A DNA stretch of 52,091 bases from CAXRBC01 sp041158045 (GTDB taxonomy: Bacteria; Actinomycetota; Acidimicrobiia; Acidimicrobiales; Ilumatobacteraceae), in contig JBEBCD010000043.1 of assembly GCA_041158045.1 (NCBI GenBank), forward strand, positions 1 through 52,091, read 5' to 3'. Below are positions 7,191 to 15,982 of the stretch, one piece after another. The notes beneath the pieces were generated by a model. The model was not told where the DNA came from, searched no databases, and saw only the letters and a list, made by a program, of their open reading frames with translations. The position numbers and the translations under genes were made by a program. Numbering within the stretch: the stretch's first letter is position 1; every line of letters starts with the position of its first letter.

Positions 7191-8588
7191 GTGAGCGACC
7201 GTTTCGATCTCGTCGTCGTCGGCGGCGGGCCCGGCGGCTACGCGGCCGCCTTCTACGCCGCGTCGGCCGGCATGCGCGTGGCGCTCGTGGAGCGCGACGT
7301 GCTCGGCGGGACGTGCCTCAACCGCGGGTGCATCCCCGCCAAGGCCTTCCTCGAGACCGCCGCCGTGCGCCGCCACGTGGCGCACGCGAAGGACTTCGGC
7401 ATCGCGGCGGGGGAGCCGACGGTCGACTTCGCCGTGGCGCAGGCGCGCAAGCAGCGCATCGTCGACGGACTCGTGAAGGGTCTCACCGGCCTCGTGAAGC
7501 AGAAGAAGGTGACGTACCTCCACGGCACGGGGGCGCTCGGCGCGGGGCGGAGCGTCGCCGTGGCGCTGGCCGACGGCTCGTCGCGGACCGTCGCCGGCGA
7601 CCACGTGATCCTCGCCGCGGGCTCGGTGCCGCGCACCATCAAGGGCTTCGCCCCGGGCGGGCCGATCATGACGTCGGACGAGGTGCTCATGCTCGACCGC
7701 GTGCCCGCGCGCATCGCGGTGATCGGCGGCGGCGCGATCGGCTGCGAGTTCGCCTCGACGTTCGCCGACCTCGGCGCGACCGTCACGATCCTCGAGGGGC
7801 TCCCGAAGATCCTCCCCGGCCTCGATCCCGACGTCGCCAACGTCGTCGTCAGGAGCTTCGCCAAGAAGGGCATCACGATCACCACGGGCGTCGCCGTGTC
7901 GGGGCACTCGCCGGCGCCCGACGGGGGCGTGCGCGTCGCCTACGGCGACTCGCACGTCGACGTGGACGCCGTCGTCGTCTCCGTCGGGCGCCGGCCCTTC
8001 GCCGACGCGCTCGGCCTCGCCGGCACGGGCGTGCGCGTCGACGAGCGGGGCTTCGTCGCCGTCGACGAGTGGTGCCGCACGGGCGAGCCCGGCGTCTACG
8101 CGATCGGCGACCTCGTCGCGACGCCCCAGCTCGCCCACGTCGCCTACGCCGAGGCGATCCTCGCCGTGCGGCACATGCGCGGCGAGCCCGTCTCGCCCGT
8201 CGCCTACGACCGCGTGCCGTGGGCCATCTACTGCCACCCCGAGGTGGCCTGGGCCGGTCCCTCCGAGGAGGAGGCGCGCGCCGCCGGCCACGACGTGGTC
8301 GTGGCCAAGCACCACTTCCGCGCCAACTCGCGCGCCATGATCCTCGGCGAGCCCGACGGCCTCGTGAAGGTGATCGCGAAGCGGCGCCCCGACGGCTCCG
8401 CCGGTCAGGTGCTCGGCGTGCACATGGTCGGGCCGTGGGTCACCGAGCAGCTCTCCGGCGGCTACCTGGCGGTCAACTGGGAGGCCACCGTCGACGAGAT
8501 CGCCGCGTTCGTGCAGCCGCACCCGAGCCTCAGCGAGCTCTTCGGCGAGACCGTGCTGAGCCTCACCGGCAGGAGTTTCAACTCGTGA
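7191..8588 (+). CDS. lpdA: Dihydrolipoyl dehydrogenase (E3)
   Basis: A 465-aa flavoprotein disulfide reductase that reoxidises dihydrolipoyl groups of 2-oxoacid dehydrogenase complexes with NAD+. Visible features are the FAD motif GGGPGGYAA (residues 11-19), the redox disulfide Cys42-Cys47 in GGTCLNRGCIPAK, the NAD-binding GGGAIGCEFAS, the second FAD segment VYAIGDLV, and the C-terminal HPSLSE with the His-Glu dyad that acts as acid/base. Length is typical. The GTG start has a leaderless promoter. It heads a plus-strand unit with the E2 and the lipoate-synthesis fusion, so complex assembly and lipoylation appear co-expressed. Confidence 0.95.
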   Translation: MSDRFDLVVVGGGPGGYAAAFYAASAGMRVALVERDVLGGTCLNRGCIPAKAFLETAAVRRHVAHAKDFGIAAGEPTVDFAVAQARKQRIVDGLVKGLTGLVKQKKVTYLHGTGALGAGRSVAVALADGSSRTVAGDHVILAAGSVPRTIKGFAPGGPIMTSDEVLMLDRVPARIAVIGGGAIGCEFASTFADLGATVTILEGLPKILPGLDPDVANVVVRSFAKKGITITTGVAVSGHSPAPDGGVRVAYGDSHVDVDAVVVSVGRRPFADALGLAGTGVRVDERGFVAVDEWCRTGEPGVYAIGDLVATPQLAHVAYAEAILAVRHMRGEPVSPVAYDRVPWAIYCHPEVAWAGPSEEEARAAGHDVVVAKHHFRANSRAMILGEPDGLVKVIAKRRPDGSAGQVLGVHMVGPWVTEQLSGGYLAVNWEATVDEIAAFVQPHPSLSELFGETVLSLTGRSFNS

Positions 8589-8616
8589 CGCGGACCGTGG
8601 GAGACTGCGCGTAGCC

Positions 8617-9993
8617 ATGGCCGACGTCACCCTGCCGCAGCTCGGCGAGACCGTCACCGAGGGCACGATCACCCGCTGGTTCAAGAAGGTCGGCGACACC
8701 GTCGCCGCCGACGAGCCGCTCTTCGAGGTCTCGACGGACAAGGTCGACACCGAGGTGCCCTCGCCCGTCGCGGGCACGCTCACCGAGATCCGCGTGAAGG
8801 AGGGCGAGACGGTCGCCGTCGGCACGGTGATCGGCGTCGTCGGTGCGGGTGCCGCCGCCGCGGCGCCGAGTCCCGCTCCCGCGCCTGCGCCTGCTCCTGC
8901 TCCCGCTCCCGCGCCGGCTCCCGCTGCCGCGCCGGCTCCCGCTGCCGCTCCCGCGCCAGCGCGCGCCGCCGCACCCGCCGCGGCCGCGGTCGCCACCGCG
9001 CCACGTCCCGCCATCGTCGGCGGTGGCCAGAAGCTGCTGTCGCCCGTCGTGCGCCGCCTGGTCGCGGAGCACGGCATCGACCCCGATGCGATCGCGGGCA
9101 CCGGCCCCGGCGGTCGCATCACGCGCGAGGACGTGCTCGACCACATCGACCGCCACCAGTTGCAGAAGGTCGCGGTCGCGCCGGCGCCCGCGGTCGTCCC
9201 GCCGCGCGCACCCGCCCCGGCCCCCGCGCCTGCACCCGCCGCTGCCGCCGCGCCGGCCCCGCGATTCGCGCACCCGACCGAGCGCGACCAGGTGGTGCAG
9301 CTCTCCAAGATCCGCCGCCTCACGGGTGCGCACATGGTCGCGTCCAAGGCGACGAGCCCGCACGCGTTCAGCGTGGTGGAGGTCGACTTCGCCAACGTCG
9401 ACGCGACGCGCAACGCGGTCAAGGAGCAGTGGAAGGCGACGGAGGGCTTCTCCCTCACCTACATGCCGTTCGTCGCGCGGGCGCTCGTGGACGCGATCGC
9501 CCAGTATCCGCACATGAACGCGAGCATCCAGGGCGACGATCTCGTCGTGCACCACTACGTGGACCTCGGCATCGCCGTGGACCTCGAGCACCAGGGCCTG
9601 CTGGTGCCGGTCGTGCGGAGCGCGGACGCCAAGCGGCTGCGGGCCATCGCCCGCGAGATCCACGACCTGGCGACGCGCGCGCGCGGCCGCAAGCTCTCGC
9701 CCGACGAGATCCAGGGCGGCACCTTCACGCTGTCCAACAACGGGTCCGCCGGATCGGTGCTCTCGATGCCGATCATCAACCAGCCGCAGGTCGCCATCCT
9801 CTCGACGGATGCGATCGTGCGTCGGCCGGTCGCGGTGCGCCTCGGCGACGGCACCGAGAGCATCGCGATCCACCCGCTCGGCAACCTCGCGATGAGCTGG
9901 GACCACCGGGCATTCGACGGCGCGTACGCCGCCGGCTTCCTCGGTGCGATCAAGCGGGTCCTCGAGACGCAGGACTGGTCGGCGGAGCTCTAG
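8617..9993 (+). CDS. sucB: Dihydrolipoamide acyltransferase (E2) of a 2-oxoacid dehydrogenase complex
   Basis: A 458-aa E2. The N-terminal lipoyl domain (1-78) has the lipoylated Lys42 in STDKVDTEV. A long Ala-Pro flexible linker follows (about 82-128), then a peripheral subunit-binding domain (about 137-175, LLSPVVRRLVAEHGID to GRITREDVL), a second Ala-Pro linker, and the catalytic domain from about residue 225 with the active-site His430 and Asp434 in SWDHRAFDG. The SucB/DlaT-type lipoyl domain suggests 2-oxoglutarate or mixed pyruvate/2-oxoglutarate use, but specificity is not readable. The start is the ATG 28 nt after lpd; a GAGACT box 10 nt upstream is a weak promoter candidate. No E1 is in this operon; an AceE-like E1 is encoded at 26.6-28.9 kb. 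Confidence 0.93.
   Translation: MADVTLPQLGETVTEGTITRWFKKVGDTVAADEPLFEVSTDKVDTEVPSPVAGTLTEIRVKEGETVAVGTVIGVVGAGAAAAAPSPAPAPAPAPAPAPAPAPAAAPAPAAAPAPARAAAPAAAAVATAPRPAIVGGGQKLLSPVVRRLVAEHGIDPDAIAGTGPGGRITREDVLDHIDRHQLQKVAVAPAPAVVPPRAPAPAPAPAPAAAAAPAPRFAHPTERDQVVQLSKIRRLTGAHMVASKATSPHAFSVVEVDFANVDATRNAVKEQWKATEGFSLTYMPFVARALVDAIAQYPHMNASIQGDDLVVHHYVDLGIAVDLEHQGLLVPVVRSADAKRLRAIAREIHDLATRARGRKLSPDEIQGGTFTLSNNGSAGSVLSMPIINQPQVAILSTDAIVRRPVAVRLGDGTESIAIHPLGNLAMSWDHRAFDGAYAAGFLGAIKRVLETQDWSAEL
8868..8964 (+). repeat. Ala-Pro coding repeat in the E2 linker
   Basis: This is a run of near-repeated Pro/Ala codons (cct, ccc, gcg, gct in alternation) within the E2 gene that encodes the first flexible linker. 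It is a coding low-complexity tract, prone to length change, and not a separate element. Confidence 0.7.
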
Positions 9994-9999
9994 CCCGCC

Positions 10000-11649
10000 A
10001 TGCTCGAGGTCCGCTGGCTCGGGCGGGTGCCCTACCGCGAGGCGCTCGCGGTGCAGCGCGCCCTCTTCGCCCATGGTCGGCGCGACCACCTGCTGCTCCT
10101 CGAGCACCCGCACGTCTTCACGCACGGCCCCGGCGCCGACCTCGCGACCAACCTGCGCTGCGACCCGCCCTCCGTCGGCGCCGAGCTCGTCGCCACCGAC
10201 CGCGGCGGCGACGTCACGTACCACGGGCCGGGACAGCTCGTCGGGTACCCGATCCTCTCGCGCCCCGCGAAGCACGGCGGCGACGGGCCGGCCGACGTGC
10301 GCGCGTACGTCTGCGAGGTGGAGGGGCTCGTCATCGACGCGCTCGCGCGCCTCGGGGTGCGCGACGCCGGGCGACTCGACGGCCATCCCGGCGTGTGGGT
10401 GGAGCCGGCCGGGCCTCGCGCCCGCAAGATCTGCGCGATCGGGGTGCGCGTCGGTCGCGGGTCGACGTCGCGGCGCACGATGCACGGCTTCGCGCTCAAC
10501 GTGGATCCCGACCTCGCCTACATGCGCGAGCACATCGTGCCCTGCGGCATCGCCGACCGGCCGGTGACGTCGCTCGCCGAGGAGGGCGTGCGCGCCACGA
10601 TGCGCGAGGTGGTCGACGTCGTCGCGGCGCTCGCGGCGGAGCGCTGGGGTGCGGACGGCGCGCGGCGAGACGACGTCGCGTGGGCGGACCCCTCCTCGGG
10701 TGCGGCCGCCGAGCCGCGGCTCGCGCGGGGCCGCCGCGCCGAGGTCCCCGTCGAGCGCAAGCCCGAGTGGCTGCGGCCGCGGGTCGAGATCTCCGACGCG
10801 GTCCTCGCCACGCGGCGCACGGTGCGCGAGCTCGGCCTCGTGACGGTCTGCGAGGAGGCGGGCTGTCCCAACCTCTCGGAGTGCTGGGCCGACGGGACGG
10901 CCACCTTCATGGTCCTCGGCGAGCGGTGCACGCGGGCGTGCGGCTTCTGCCTCGTCGACACCCGTGCCCCGCTCGCACCCGACGCCGACGAGCCGCGCCG
11001 CGTCGCGGAGGCCGCTCGCCGCATGGGCCTCGCCCACGTCGTGCTCACGATGGTGGCGCGCGACGACCTCACCGACGGCGGGATGGCCCACGTCGCCGCG
11101 TGCGTGCGCGAGGTCCGCCGGGCACTGCCCGGCGCGCGGGTGGAGACGCTCGTGTCGGACGCGCGGGGCGGGGAGGGCCTCGGCGCGATCCTCGAGGCGC
11201 GTCCCGACGTGCTGGCCCACAACGTCGAGACGGTGCCGCGCCTGCAGCGCGAGGTGCGCCCCTCGGCGGGCTATGCGCGCAGTCTCGCCGTGCTCGCGCG
11301 GGCGCGCGCGGCCGGTCTCGTGACCAAGTCGGGGTTCATGCTCGGGCTCGGCGAGCGCCCCGGGGAGGTCGAGGCGACGCTCGTCGACCTCGCGTCCGTG
11401 GGCGTCTCGATCGTGACGATCGGGCAGTACCTGCGCCCGACGGCGGCGCACCTGCCGGTGCGGTCCTGGCCGACGCCCGAGGAGTACGCCCGGTGGGCGC
11501 GCGTCGGCGAGTCGCTCGGCATCGCGCACGTCGAGGCGAGCCCGCTCACCCGCTCGAGCTACCACGCGCGCGCCGCCCACGACGCGGCGGCGGGGCTCGT
11601 CCCCGCGGTGCCGGTCGCGCTGCGGGCCGGGGCGCTGGTGCCGTCGTGA
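10000..11649 (+). CDS. lipB-lipA: Fused octanoyltransferase (LipB) - lipoyl synthase (LipA)
   Basis: One uninterrupted 549-aa frame joins both steps of lipoate assembly. Residues 1 to about 220 are LipB, which moves octanoyl from acyl-ACP to the target lysine. It has RGGDVTYHGPGQLVGYP, the catalytic Lys143 (ARKICAIG) and Cys182 (HIVPCGI). A 30-residue Ala/Arg-rich linker follows. From about 252 to the end is LipA, the radical-SAM sulfur inserter. Its auxiliary [4Fe-4S] cysteines are 284, 289 and 295 (CEEAGCPNLSEC), its radical-SAM cysteines 310, 314 and 317 (CTRACGFC), and its cluster-ligand serine lies in the C-terminal RSSYH (518-522). All key residues of both enzymes are kept, so both should be active. 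ATG lies 6 nt after the E2 stop. The two enzymes are normally separate proteins. Confidence 0.95.
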   Translation: MLEVRWLGRVPYREALAVQRALFAHGRRDHLLLLEHPHVFTHGPGADLATNLRCDPPSVGAELVATDRGGDVTYHGPGQLVGYPILSRPAKHGGDGPADVRAYVCEVEGLVIDALARLGVRDAGRLDGHPGVWVEPAGPRARKICAIGVRVGRGSTSRRTMHGFALNVDPDLAYMREHIVPCGIADRPVTSLAEEGVRATMREVVDVVAALAAERWGADGARRDDVAWADPSSGAAAEPRLARGRRAEVPVERKPEWLRPRVEISDAVLATRRTVRELGLVTVCEEAGCPNLSECWADGTATFMVLGERCTRACGFCLVDTRAPLAPDADEPRRVAEAARRMGLAHVVLTMVARDDLTDGGMAHVAACVREVRRALPGARVETLVSDARGGEGLGAILEARPDVLAHNVETVPRLQREVRPSAGYARSLAVLARARAAGLVTKSGFMLGLGERPGEVEATLVDLASVGVSIVTIGQYLRPTAAHLPVRSWPTPEEYARWARVGESLGIAHVEASPLTRSSYHARAAHDAAAGLVPAVPVALRAGALVPS

Positions 11650-12500
11650 GCCCGAGACCGCTCGACCGCGTGATCGGCACGCAGCGCACCGTCGAGGGCG
11701 GCGGATTCGTCGTGCGGCGGCCGTTCCCCACGGCGGGCGTCGACCACATCGACCCGTTCCTGCTGCTCGACGAGATGGGCCCGTCGGACTACGGCCCCGG
11801 CGAGGCGGTCGGCGCACCCGAGCACCCCCACCGCGGCTTCGAGACCGTCACCTACCTCCTCAGTGGCGCGATGGAGCACCGCGACTCGACCGGCGCGGTC
11901 GCCGTGATCCGCCCGGGCGGCGTGCAGTGGATGACGGCGGGATCGGGCGTCGTGCACAGCGAGCTGCCGACCGACGACATGCTGCGCGTCGGCGGACGCG
12001 CGCACGGCTTCCAACTGTGGGTCAACCTGCCGGCGGCCAAGAAGATGGTGCCGCCCCGCTACCAGGGCTACGAGGCCGACGAGCTCGCGCGCCTCGCGCT
12101 CGCGCGCGGCGGCGTGCTCACGGTCGTCGCCGGCACGGTGATGGGCGCGCGCGGACCCGTCGAGACGACCAGCCCGATGACGTACGCGCACGCCGTGCTC
12201 GCCGACGGAGACGCCGTCGAGTGGACGCCGGGCGACTCGCACACGGCGCTCGTCCACGTCTTCGACGGCGCGGTGAGCGCCAACGGGCACCGCGCGGAGA
12301 GCGGGAGCATGGTCGTCTTCCGTCGCGCGCCCGGGGACGTGCGCGTCGAGGCCGCGGGCGGCGGCGCGCAGGTGCTCCTGCTCGGGGGCGAGCCGCTGCG
12401 CGAGCCGGTCGTGCGCTACGGGCCCTTCGTGATGAACACGCGCGAGCAGATCGTCGAGGCCGTCGAGGACTACCAGGCCGGACGGCTGGTGCGGCGGTGA
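11646..12500 (+). CDS. Pirin family cupin protein
   Basis: A 284-aa bicupin. The pirin metal-site residues are present: two His in EHPHRGFETVTY, and the His and Glu in VVHSELPT. The Pirin_C domain follows from about residue 175 (TPGDSHTALVHVF). Bacterial pirins have been described as quercetinase-like dioxygenases and as modulators of pyruvate dehydrogenase. The second role fits this location, directly downstream of lpd/E2/lipBA, but that link is inference. The GTG start overlaps the lipBA TGA by 4 nt (GTGA), and the stop overlaps the next start in the same way. Confidence 0.9.
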   Translation: MSPRPLDRVIGTQRTVEGGGFVVRRPFPTAGVDHIDPFLLLDEMGPSDYGPGEAVGAPEHPHRGFETVTYLLSGAMEHRDSTGAVAVIRPGGVQWMTAGSGVVHSELPTDDMLRVGGRAHGFQLWVNLPAAKKMVPPRYQGYEADELARLALARGGVLTVVAGTVMGARGPVETTSPMTYAHAVLADGDAVEWTPGDSHTALVHVFDGAVSANGHRAESGSMVVFRRAPGDVRVEAAGGGAQVLLLGGEPLREPVVRYGPFVMNTREQIVEAVEDYQAGRLVRR

Positions 12501-13597
12501 GCGGCGCGCCGTACGCGGGGCGCATCGCCCGCGTCCGCGGGGAGATGGCGCGCCTCGGCGTGGACGCCCTCGTCGTCTCGGTCGGCCACGACCTGCCGTA
12601 CCTCGTCGGCTACCACGCGATGCCGCTGGAGCGGCTCACGGCGCTCGTCGTGCCGCGCGAGGGCGAGGTCGTGCTCGTCGTGCCGCGGCTCGAGGCGCCG
12701 CGGGTCGCGCGGGTCGACGACGTCTTCGCGCTGCGAGCCTGGGGCGAGACGGAGGACCCGGTCGCGATCGTCGCGGGGCTGCTGCGCGGCGCGCGCACCG
12801 TGGCGGTGGGCGACCAGATGTGGGCGCGGTTCCTCGTCGACCTGTTCGGGCGGCTCGCCGGCGTGCGGTGGGTGCGCGGCGTCGACGTGGTCGGTCCGCT
12901 GCGGGTCGCCAAGGATGCGGCCGAGATCGCGGCCCTGCGTCGCGCGGGGGCGGCGGCGGACCGCGTGGCGACGGCGCTGCGCGCGGGCGAGATCGCGCTC
13001 GAGGGCCGCACCGAGGCGCAGGTGTCCGCGGAGCTCTCCGCCCGCCTGCTCGCCGAGGGCCACGACGTCGTCAACTTCGCGATCGTCGCGGCGGGACCGC
13101 ACGCCGCGAGCCCGCACCACGAGCCCGGCGCGCGTCCGATCGGGCGCGGCGAGATCGTGCTGTGCGACTTCGGCGGGACGATGGACGGCTACTGCAGCGA
13201 CATCACGCGGTGCGTCCACGTGGGCGCGCCGACGCGCGAGGTGCGCGACGCCTGGGAGGTGCTGCGCCGCGCGCAGCAGGCGGGCGTCGAGGCGGCGCGC
13301 GTGGGCGCGACGTGCGAGTCGGTCGACGCGGCGGCTCGGCGCGTGATCGCGGAGGCCGGCTGGGGCGAGCGGTTCATCCACCGCACCGGCCACGGCATCG
13401 GGATGGAGGCGCACGAGGACCCCTACATGGTGGAGGGCAACGCGACGCCGATCGTCGCCGGCCACGCCTTCAGCGTCGAGCCCGGCATCTACGTCGACGG
13501 GCGATGGGGGATGCGCCTCGAGGACATCGTCGTGGCGACCGACGCGGGCCCCGAGCGGATGAACCTCGTCGATCGCGACCTCGCGATCGTCGGCTGA
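12497..13597 (+). CDS. M24 family Xaa-Pro peptidase (PepQ/YpdF-like)
   Basis: A 366-aa metallopeptidase with an N-terminal creatinase-like domain (1 to about 130) and a C-terminal pita-bread domain. The five metal ligands are in place: Asp in LCDFGG, Asp in CSDITR, His in GHGIGMEAHE, Glu in SVEPGIY and Glu in MRLEDIV. It is expected to be cytoplasmic and to cleave Xaa-Pro dipeptides or N-terminal Xaa-Pro bonds. The GTG start overlaps the pirin stop by 4 nt, making it part of the lipoate operon; there is no obvious functional link. Confidence 0.9.
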   Translation: MSGAPYAGRIARVRGEMARLGVDALVVSVGHDLPYLVGYHAMPLERLTALVVPREGEVVLVVPRLEAPRVARVDDVFALRAWGETEDPVAIVAGLLRGARTVAVGDQMWARFLVDLFGRLAGVRWVRGVDVVGPLRVAKDAAEIAALRRAGAAADRVATALRAGEIALEGRTEAQVSAELSARLLAEGHDVVNFAIVAAGPHAASPHHEPGARPIGRGEIVLCDFGGTMDGYCSDITRCVHVGAPTREVRDAWEVLRRAQQAGVEAARVGATCESVDAAARRVIAEAGWGERFIHRTGHGIGMEAHEDPYMVEGNATPIVAGHAFSVEPGIYVDGRWGMRLEDIVVATDAGPERMNLVDRDLAIVG

Positions 13598-13604
13598 CGC
13601 GCCG

Positions 13605-14369
13605 ATGCGGCTCGACGCGGCCACCGTGCTGCTGCAGTGGGCCGGCGGCGGCCTCGCATGGGGGTGGTGGACGCTGCGCACCCGCGAGGTGTCGGCCGGC
13701 TACGCGCGGCTGGTGCGCGGCACCTTCGGCCTCGTCGCGGCCGGCGCGTGCGTCGCGGGGCTCGGCGTCGGCGCGGTGCCGGCGCGGGAGGCCGCCGCGG
13801 CGATCGTCGCCGTCGTCGCGCTCGTCGGCGCGGTGCGCCCGGCGATCCCGGTGCGTGCGGACCTCGTCGCCGCGTGCGTCGCGCTCGCGGGATGCCTGGC
13901 CGCGGTGGTCGATGCGCTCGCGATCGGCGGCGACGCGGCGGTCGGTGCGGTGGTGCTCGCGATGGCGCGGGTCGCCGTCGGGCTCGTCTTCCTCGGGCTG
14001 GTGTCGGATGCGATGCTGCTCGGCCACTGGTACCTCGTGCAGCCGGGCATGCCGCGGCGGCTCCTCGACGACCTGGTGCGCGCGCTCACGATCGTCTGGC
14101 CCCTCGAGGTCGCGGTCCTCGTCTGGCCGACCGGCATGGTGAGCGTGCTGACGGGCGCGATCGACGACGGATGGGGCGGGGTGCTCGGGTGGTTCTGGCT
14201 CGCGTGCGCGCTCACGACGGGCGCGCTCGCGTTCGTCGCGCGCGCTGCGCTGCGCGAGCGCGGGTACGCGGCACTCATGGCGGCGACGGGGCTCACGTAC
14301 CTGTCGATCCTCACCGGCTTCGGCACCGACCTCATCGCCCGGGCCCTGCTCGCACCCGCCGCGTCGTAG
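13605..14369 (+). CDS. Multi-pass membrane protein of unknown function
   Basis: A 254-aa very hydrophobic protein with about seven or eight predicted transmembrane helices rich in Ala, Val and Leu. The most distinctive cytoplasmic or loop segment is LGHWYLVQPGMPRRLLDDLV in the middle, where a Gly-His-Trp-Tyr motif sits at a helix end. I do not recognise a named family. The ATG lies 7 nt after the upstream peptidase, so it is the last gene of the lpd-lipBA unit. Its TAG stop doubles as the first half of the -10 box of the next gene. Confidence 0.75.
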   Translation: MRLDAATVLLQWAGGGLAWGWWTLRTREVSAGYARLVRGTFGLVAAGACVAGLGVGAVPAREAAAAIVAVVALVGAVRPAIPVRADLVAACVALAGCLAAVVDALAIGGDAAVGAVVLAMARVAVGLVFLGLVSDAMLLGHWYLVQPGMPRRLLDDLVRALTIVWPLEVAVLVWPTGMVSVLTGAIDDGWGGVLGWFWLACALTTGALAFVARAALRERGYAALMAATGLTYLSILTGFGTDLIARALLAPAAS

Positions 14370-14372
14370 GCT
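14367..14372 (+). promoter_or_regulatory. -10 box for the LLM oxidoreductase, built on an upstream stop codon
   Basis: TAGGCT begins with the TAG stop of the membrane-protein gene and ends 8 nt before the GTG at 14381. Confidence 0.6.
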
Positions 14373-14380
14373 CGCCGCCG

Positions 14381-15406
14381 GTGGTGCGGCGCGACGGGAT
14401 GACGGTGCCGCTGCCGGGGCACCTCCACGCGCAGCGCGACGCCATCCGCGGCCTCGCCGACCTCGGCTACAGCGACGTCTGGTCGGCGGAGGCCGACGGT
14501 GCCGACGGTTTCACGCCGCTCGCGCTCGCGGCCGCGTGGGAGCCGCGCCTGCGCCTCGGCACCGCGATCGTGCCCGCCTTCACCCGCGCCCCCGCGCTCA
14601 TGGCCCAGTCGATCGCGTCGCTCGCCGACGCCGCCCCGGGCCGGGTCGTGCTCGGGATCGGGTCCTCGAGCAACGTCATCGTCGAGCGCTGGAACGGCAT
14701 CCCGTTCGTCGAGCCGTACAAGCGCACCCGGGACCTCGTGCGCTTCCTGCGCGAGGCGCTCGCGGGGGGGAAGGTCGCGCGCCGGTACGACACCTTCGCC
14801 GTCGACGGCTTCCGCCTCGCGATCCGCCCCGAGGTCGTGCCGCCGATCCTCGTGGCGGCGCTGCGGCCCGGCATGTTGCGGCTCGCGGCGCGCGAGGCCG
14901 ACGGCGCGATCATCAACTGGTTGTCGCCCGCCGACGTGCGCACGGTCGTCGCCGAGGTGCGCGCCGCGGCGGGCGGCGCCGACAAGGAGGTCGTCGCGCG
15001 GATCTTCGTCTGCCCGAGCGAGCGTGCCGACGCGGTGCGGGCCGCCGCGCGCTACGCCATCGCCGCCTACCTCAACGTGCCGGTGTACGCCGAGTTCCAC
15101 CGCTGGCTCGGGCGCGGCGACGCGCTCGGCGGCATGTGGGACGCGTGGGCCGCGGGGGATCGCAAGGCCGCGCTCGCCGCGATCCCCGACGCCGTCGTCG
15201 ACGACCTCATCGTCCACGGCTCGCCGGCCGCCTGCCGCGCGCGCATCCAGGAGTACTTCGACGCCGGGGTGACGACCTCGGCCGTCATGATCCTCCCGCT
15301 GGACCCGCAACTCGACCACGGCGCCGCGATCCGCGACCTCTCGCCCGCCGCCGCGCGCGCCGACGGCCCGCACCTCGGTCGGGCCGGCGGGCCGGGCCAC
15401 CACTAG
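14381..15406 (+). CDS. LLM-class F420-dependent oxidoreductase
   Basis: A 341-aa luciferase-like monooxygenase-fold (TIM-barrel) protein of the F420-using group common in Actinomycetota. Typical blocks are LADLGYSDVWSAEADGADGF, LRLGTAIVPAFTRAPALMAQ, ASLADAAPGRVVLGIGSSS and GSPAACRARIQEYFDAGVTT. The start is the GTG at 14381, set by the TAGGCT box; the ATG at 14399 would cut into the conserved N-terminal strand. The substrate is not predictable, and no F420 biosynthesis gene is adjacent. Its own TAG stop supplies the -10 box of the adenosyltransferase gene. Confidence 0.88.
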   Translation: MVRRDGMTVPLPGHLHAQRDAIRGLADLGYSDVWSAEADGADGFTPLALAAAWEPRLRLGTAIVPAFTRAPALMAQSIASLADAAPGRVVLGIGSSSNVIVERWNGIPFVEPYKRTRDLVRFLREALAGGKVARRYDTFAVDGFRLAIRPEVVPPILVAALRPGMLRLAAREADGAIINWLSPADVRTVVAEVRAAAGGADKEVVARIFVCPSERADAVRAAARYAIAAYLNVPVYAEFHRWLGRGDALGGMWDAWAAGDRKAALAAIPDAVVDDLIVHGSPAACRARIQEYFDAGVTTSAVMILPLDPQLDHGAAIRDLSPAAARADGPHLGRAGGPGHH

Positions 15407-15409
15407 CGT
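15404..15409 (+). promoter_or_regulatory. -10 box for the adenosyltransferase, built on an upstream stop codon
   Basis: TAGCGT starts with the TAG stop of the LLM gene and ends 9 nt before the ATG at 15419. Confidence 0.6.
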
Positions 15410-15418
15410 CGGTCCGCC

Positions 15419-15982
15419 ATGACGCCCCCAGCCGACGCCCCGCGCCCGCGGGTGTACACCCGCGTCGGGGACGACGGCACGACGGGCCTGCTCTACGGCG
15501 GCCGCGTGTCCAAGGACTCCGCGCTGCCGCGCGCCTACGGCGCGGTGGACGAGGCCCAGGCCGCGATCGGCGTCGCGCGCGCCGAGGCGGGCCGCGGCTC
15601 GGAGCTCGACGCGATGCTCGTGCCGCTCATGCGCGACCTGTGGGTGCTGATGGCGGAGCTCGCGACGCTGCCCGAGAACCGCGGCAAGCTCGTGCCCGGC
15701 AAGTCGCTCATCACCGCCGAGATGGTCGCCGCGCTCGAGGGCATGATCGACTCCGTCGACGACCGCTTCGAGCACCCGACCGAGTTCGTCGTGCCGGGTG
15801 GCACCCGCATCTCGGCGCTGCTCGACGTCGCGCGCACCACGGTGCGGCGCGCGGAGCGCGAGACGCTCGCCGCGGCGCCGGCGCCGTCGCACGTCGGCCC
15901 GTACCTCAACCGACTGTCCGACCTCCTCTGGACGCTCGCGCGGTGGCAGGAGGGCACGTCCCTCGTCGCCAAGGAGGTGTAG
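15419..15982 (+). CDS. Cob(I)alamin adenosyltransferase, PduO/MMAB type
   Basis: A 187-aa helical-bundle ATP:cob(I)alamin adenosyltransferase that makes adenosylcobalamin. The family N-terminus TRVGDDGTTGLLYGGRVSKD is present, followed by YGAVDEAQAAIG and the C-terminal ATP-site stretch ARTTVRRAERE with YLNRLSDLLWTLARW. This enzyme normally loads methylmalonyl-CoA mutase, and the large subunit of such a mutase is encoded about 14 kb away at 29.5 kb. The ATG start is fixed by the leaderless promoter. The TAG stop at 15980 is again part of the next promoter. Confidence 0.93.
   Translation: MTPPADAPRPRVYTRVGDDGTTGLLYGGRVSKDSALPRAYGAVDEAQAAIGVARAEAGRGSELDAMLVPLMRDLWVLMAELATLPENRGKLVPGKSLITAEMVAALEGMIDSVDDRFEHPTEFVVPGGTRISALLDVARTTVRRAERETLAAAPAPSHVGPYLNRLSDLLWTLARWQEGTSLVAKEV

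Noticed and set aside
8868..8964. Short repeated units considered as a CRISPR-like or satellite array
   Set aside because: The units are in-frame Ala/Pro codons of the E2 flexible linker, with no spacers.
9991..9996. TAGCCC at the sucB stop as another stop-codon promoter
   Set aside because: The sixth base is not T and the gap to the lipBA ATG is only 3 nt, so it fails the pattern.
8578..11817. A 1079-codon minus-strand frame opposite E2 and lipBA
   Set aside because: No recognisable domain and Arg/Asp/His-rich shadow composition, while the plus strand encodes intact enzymes.
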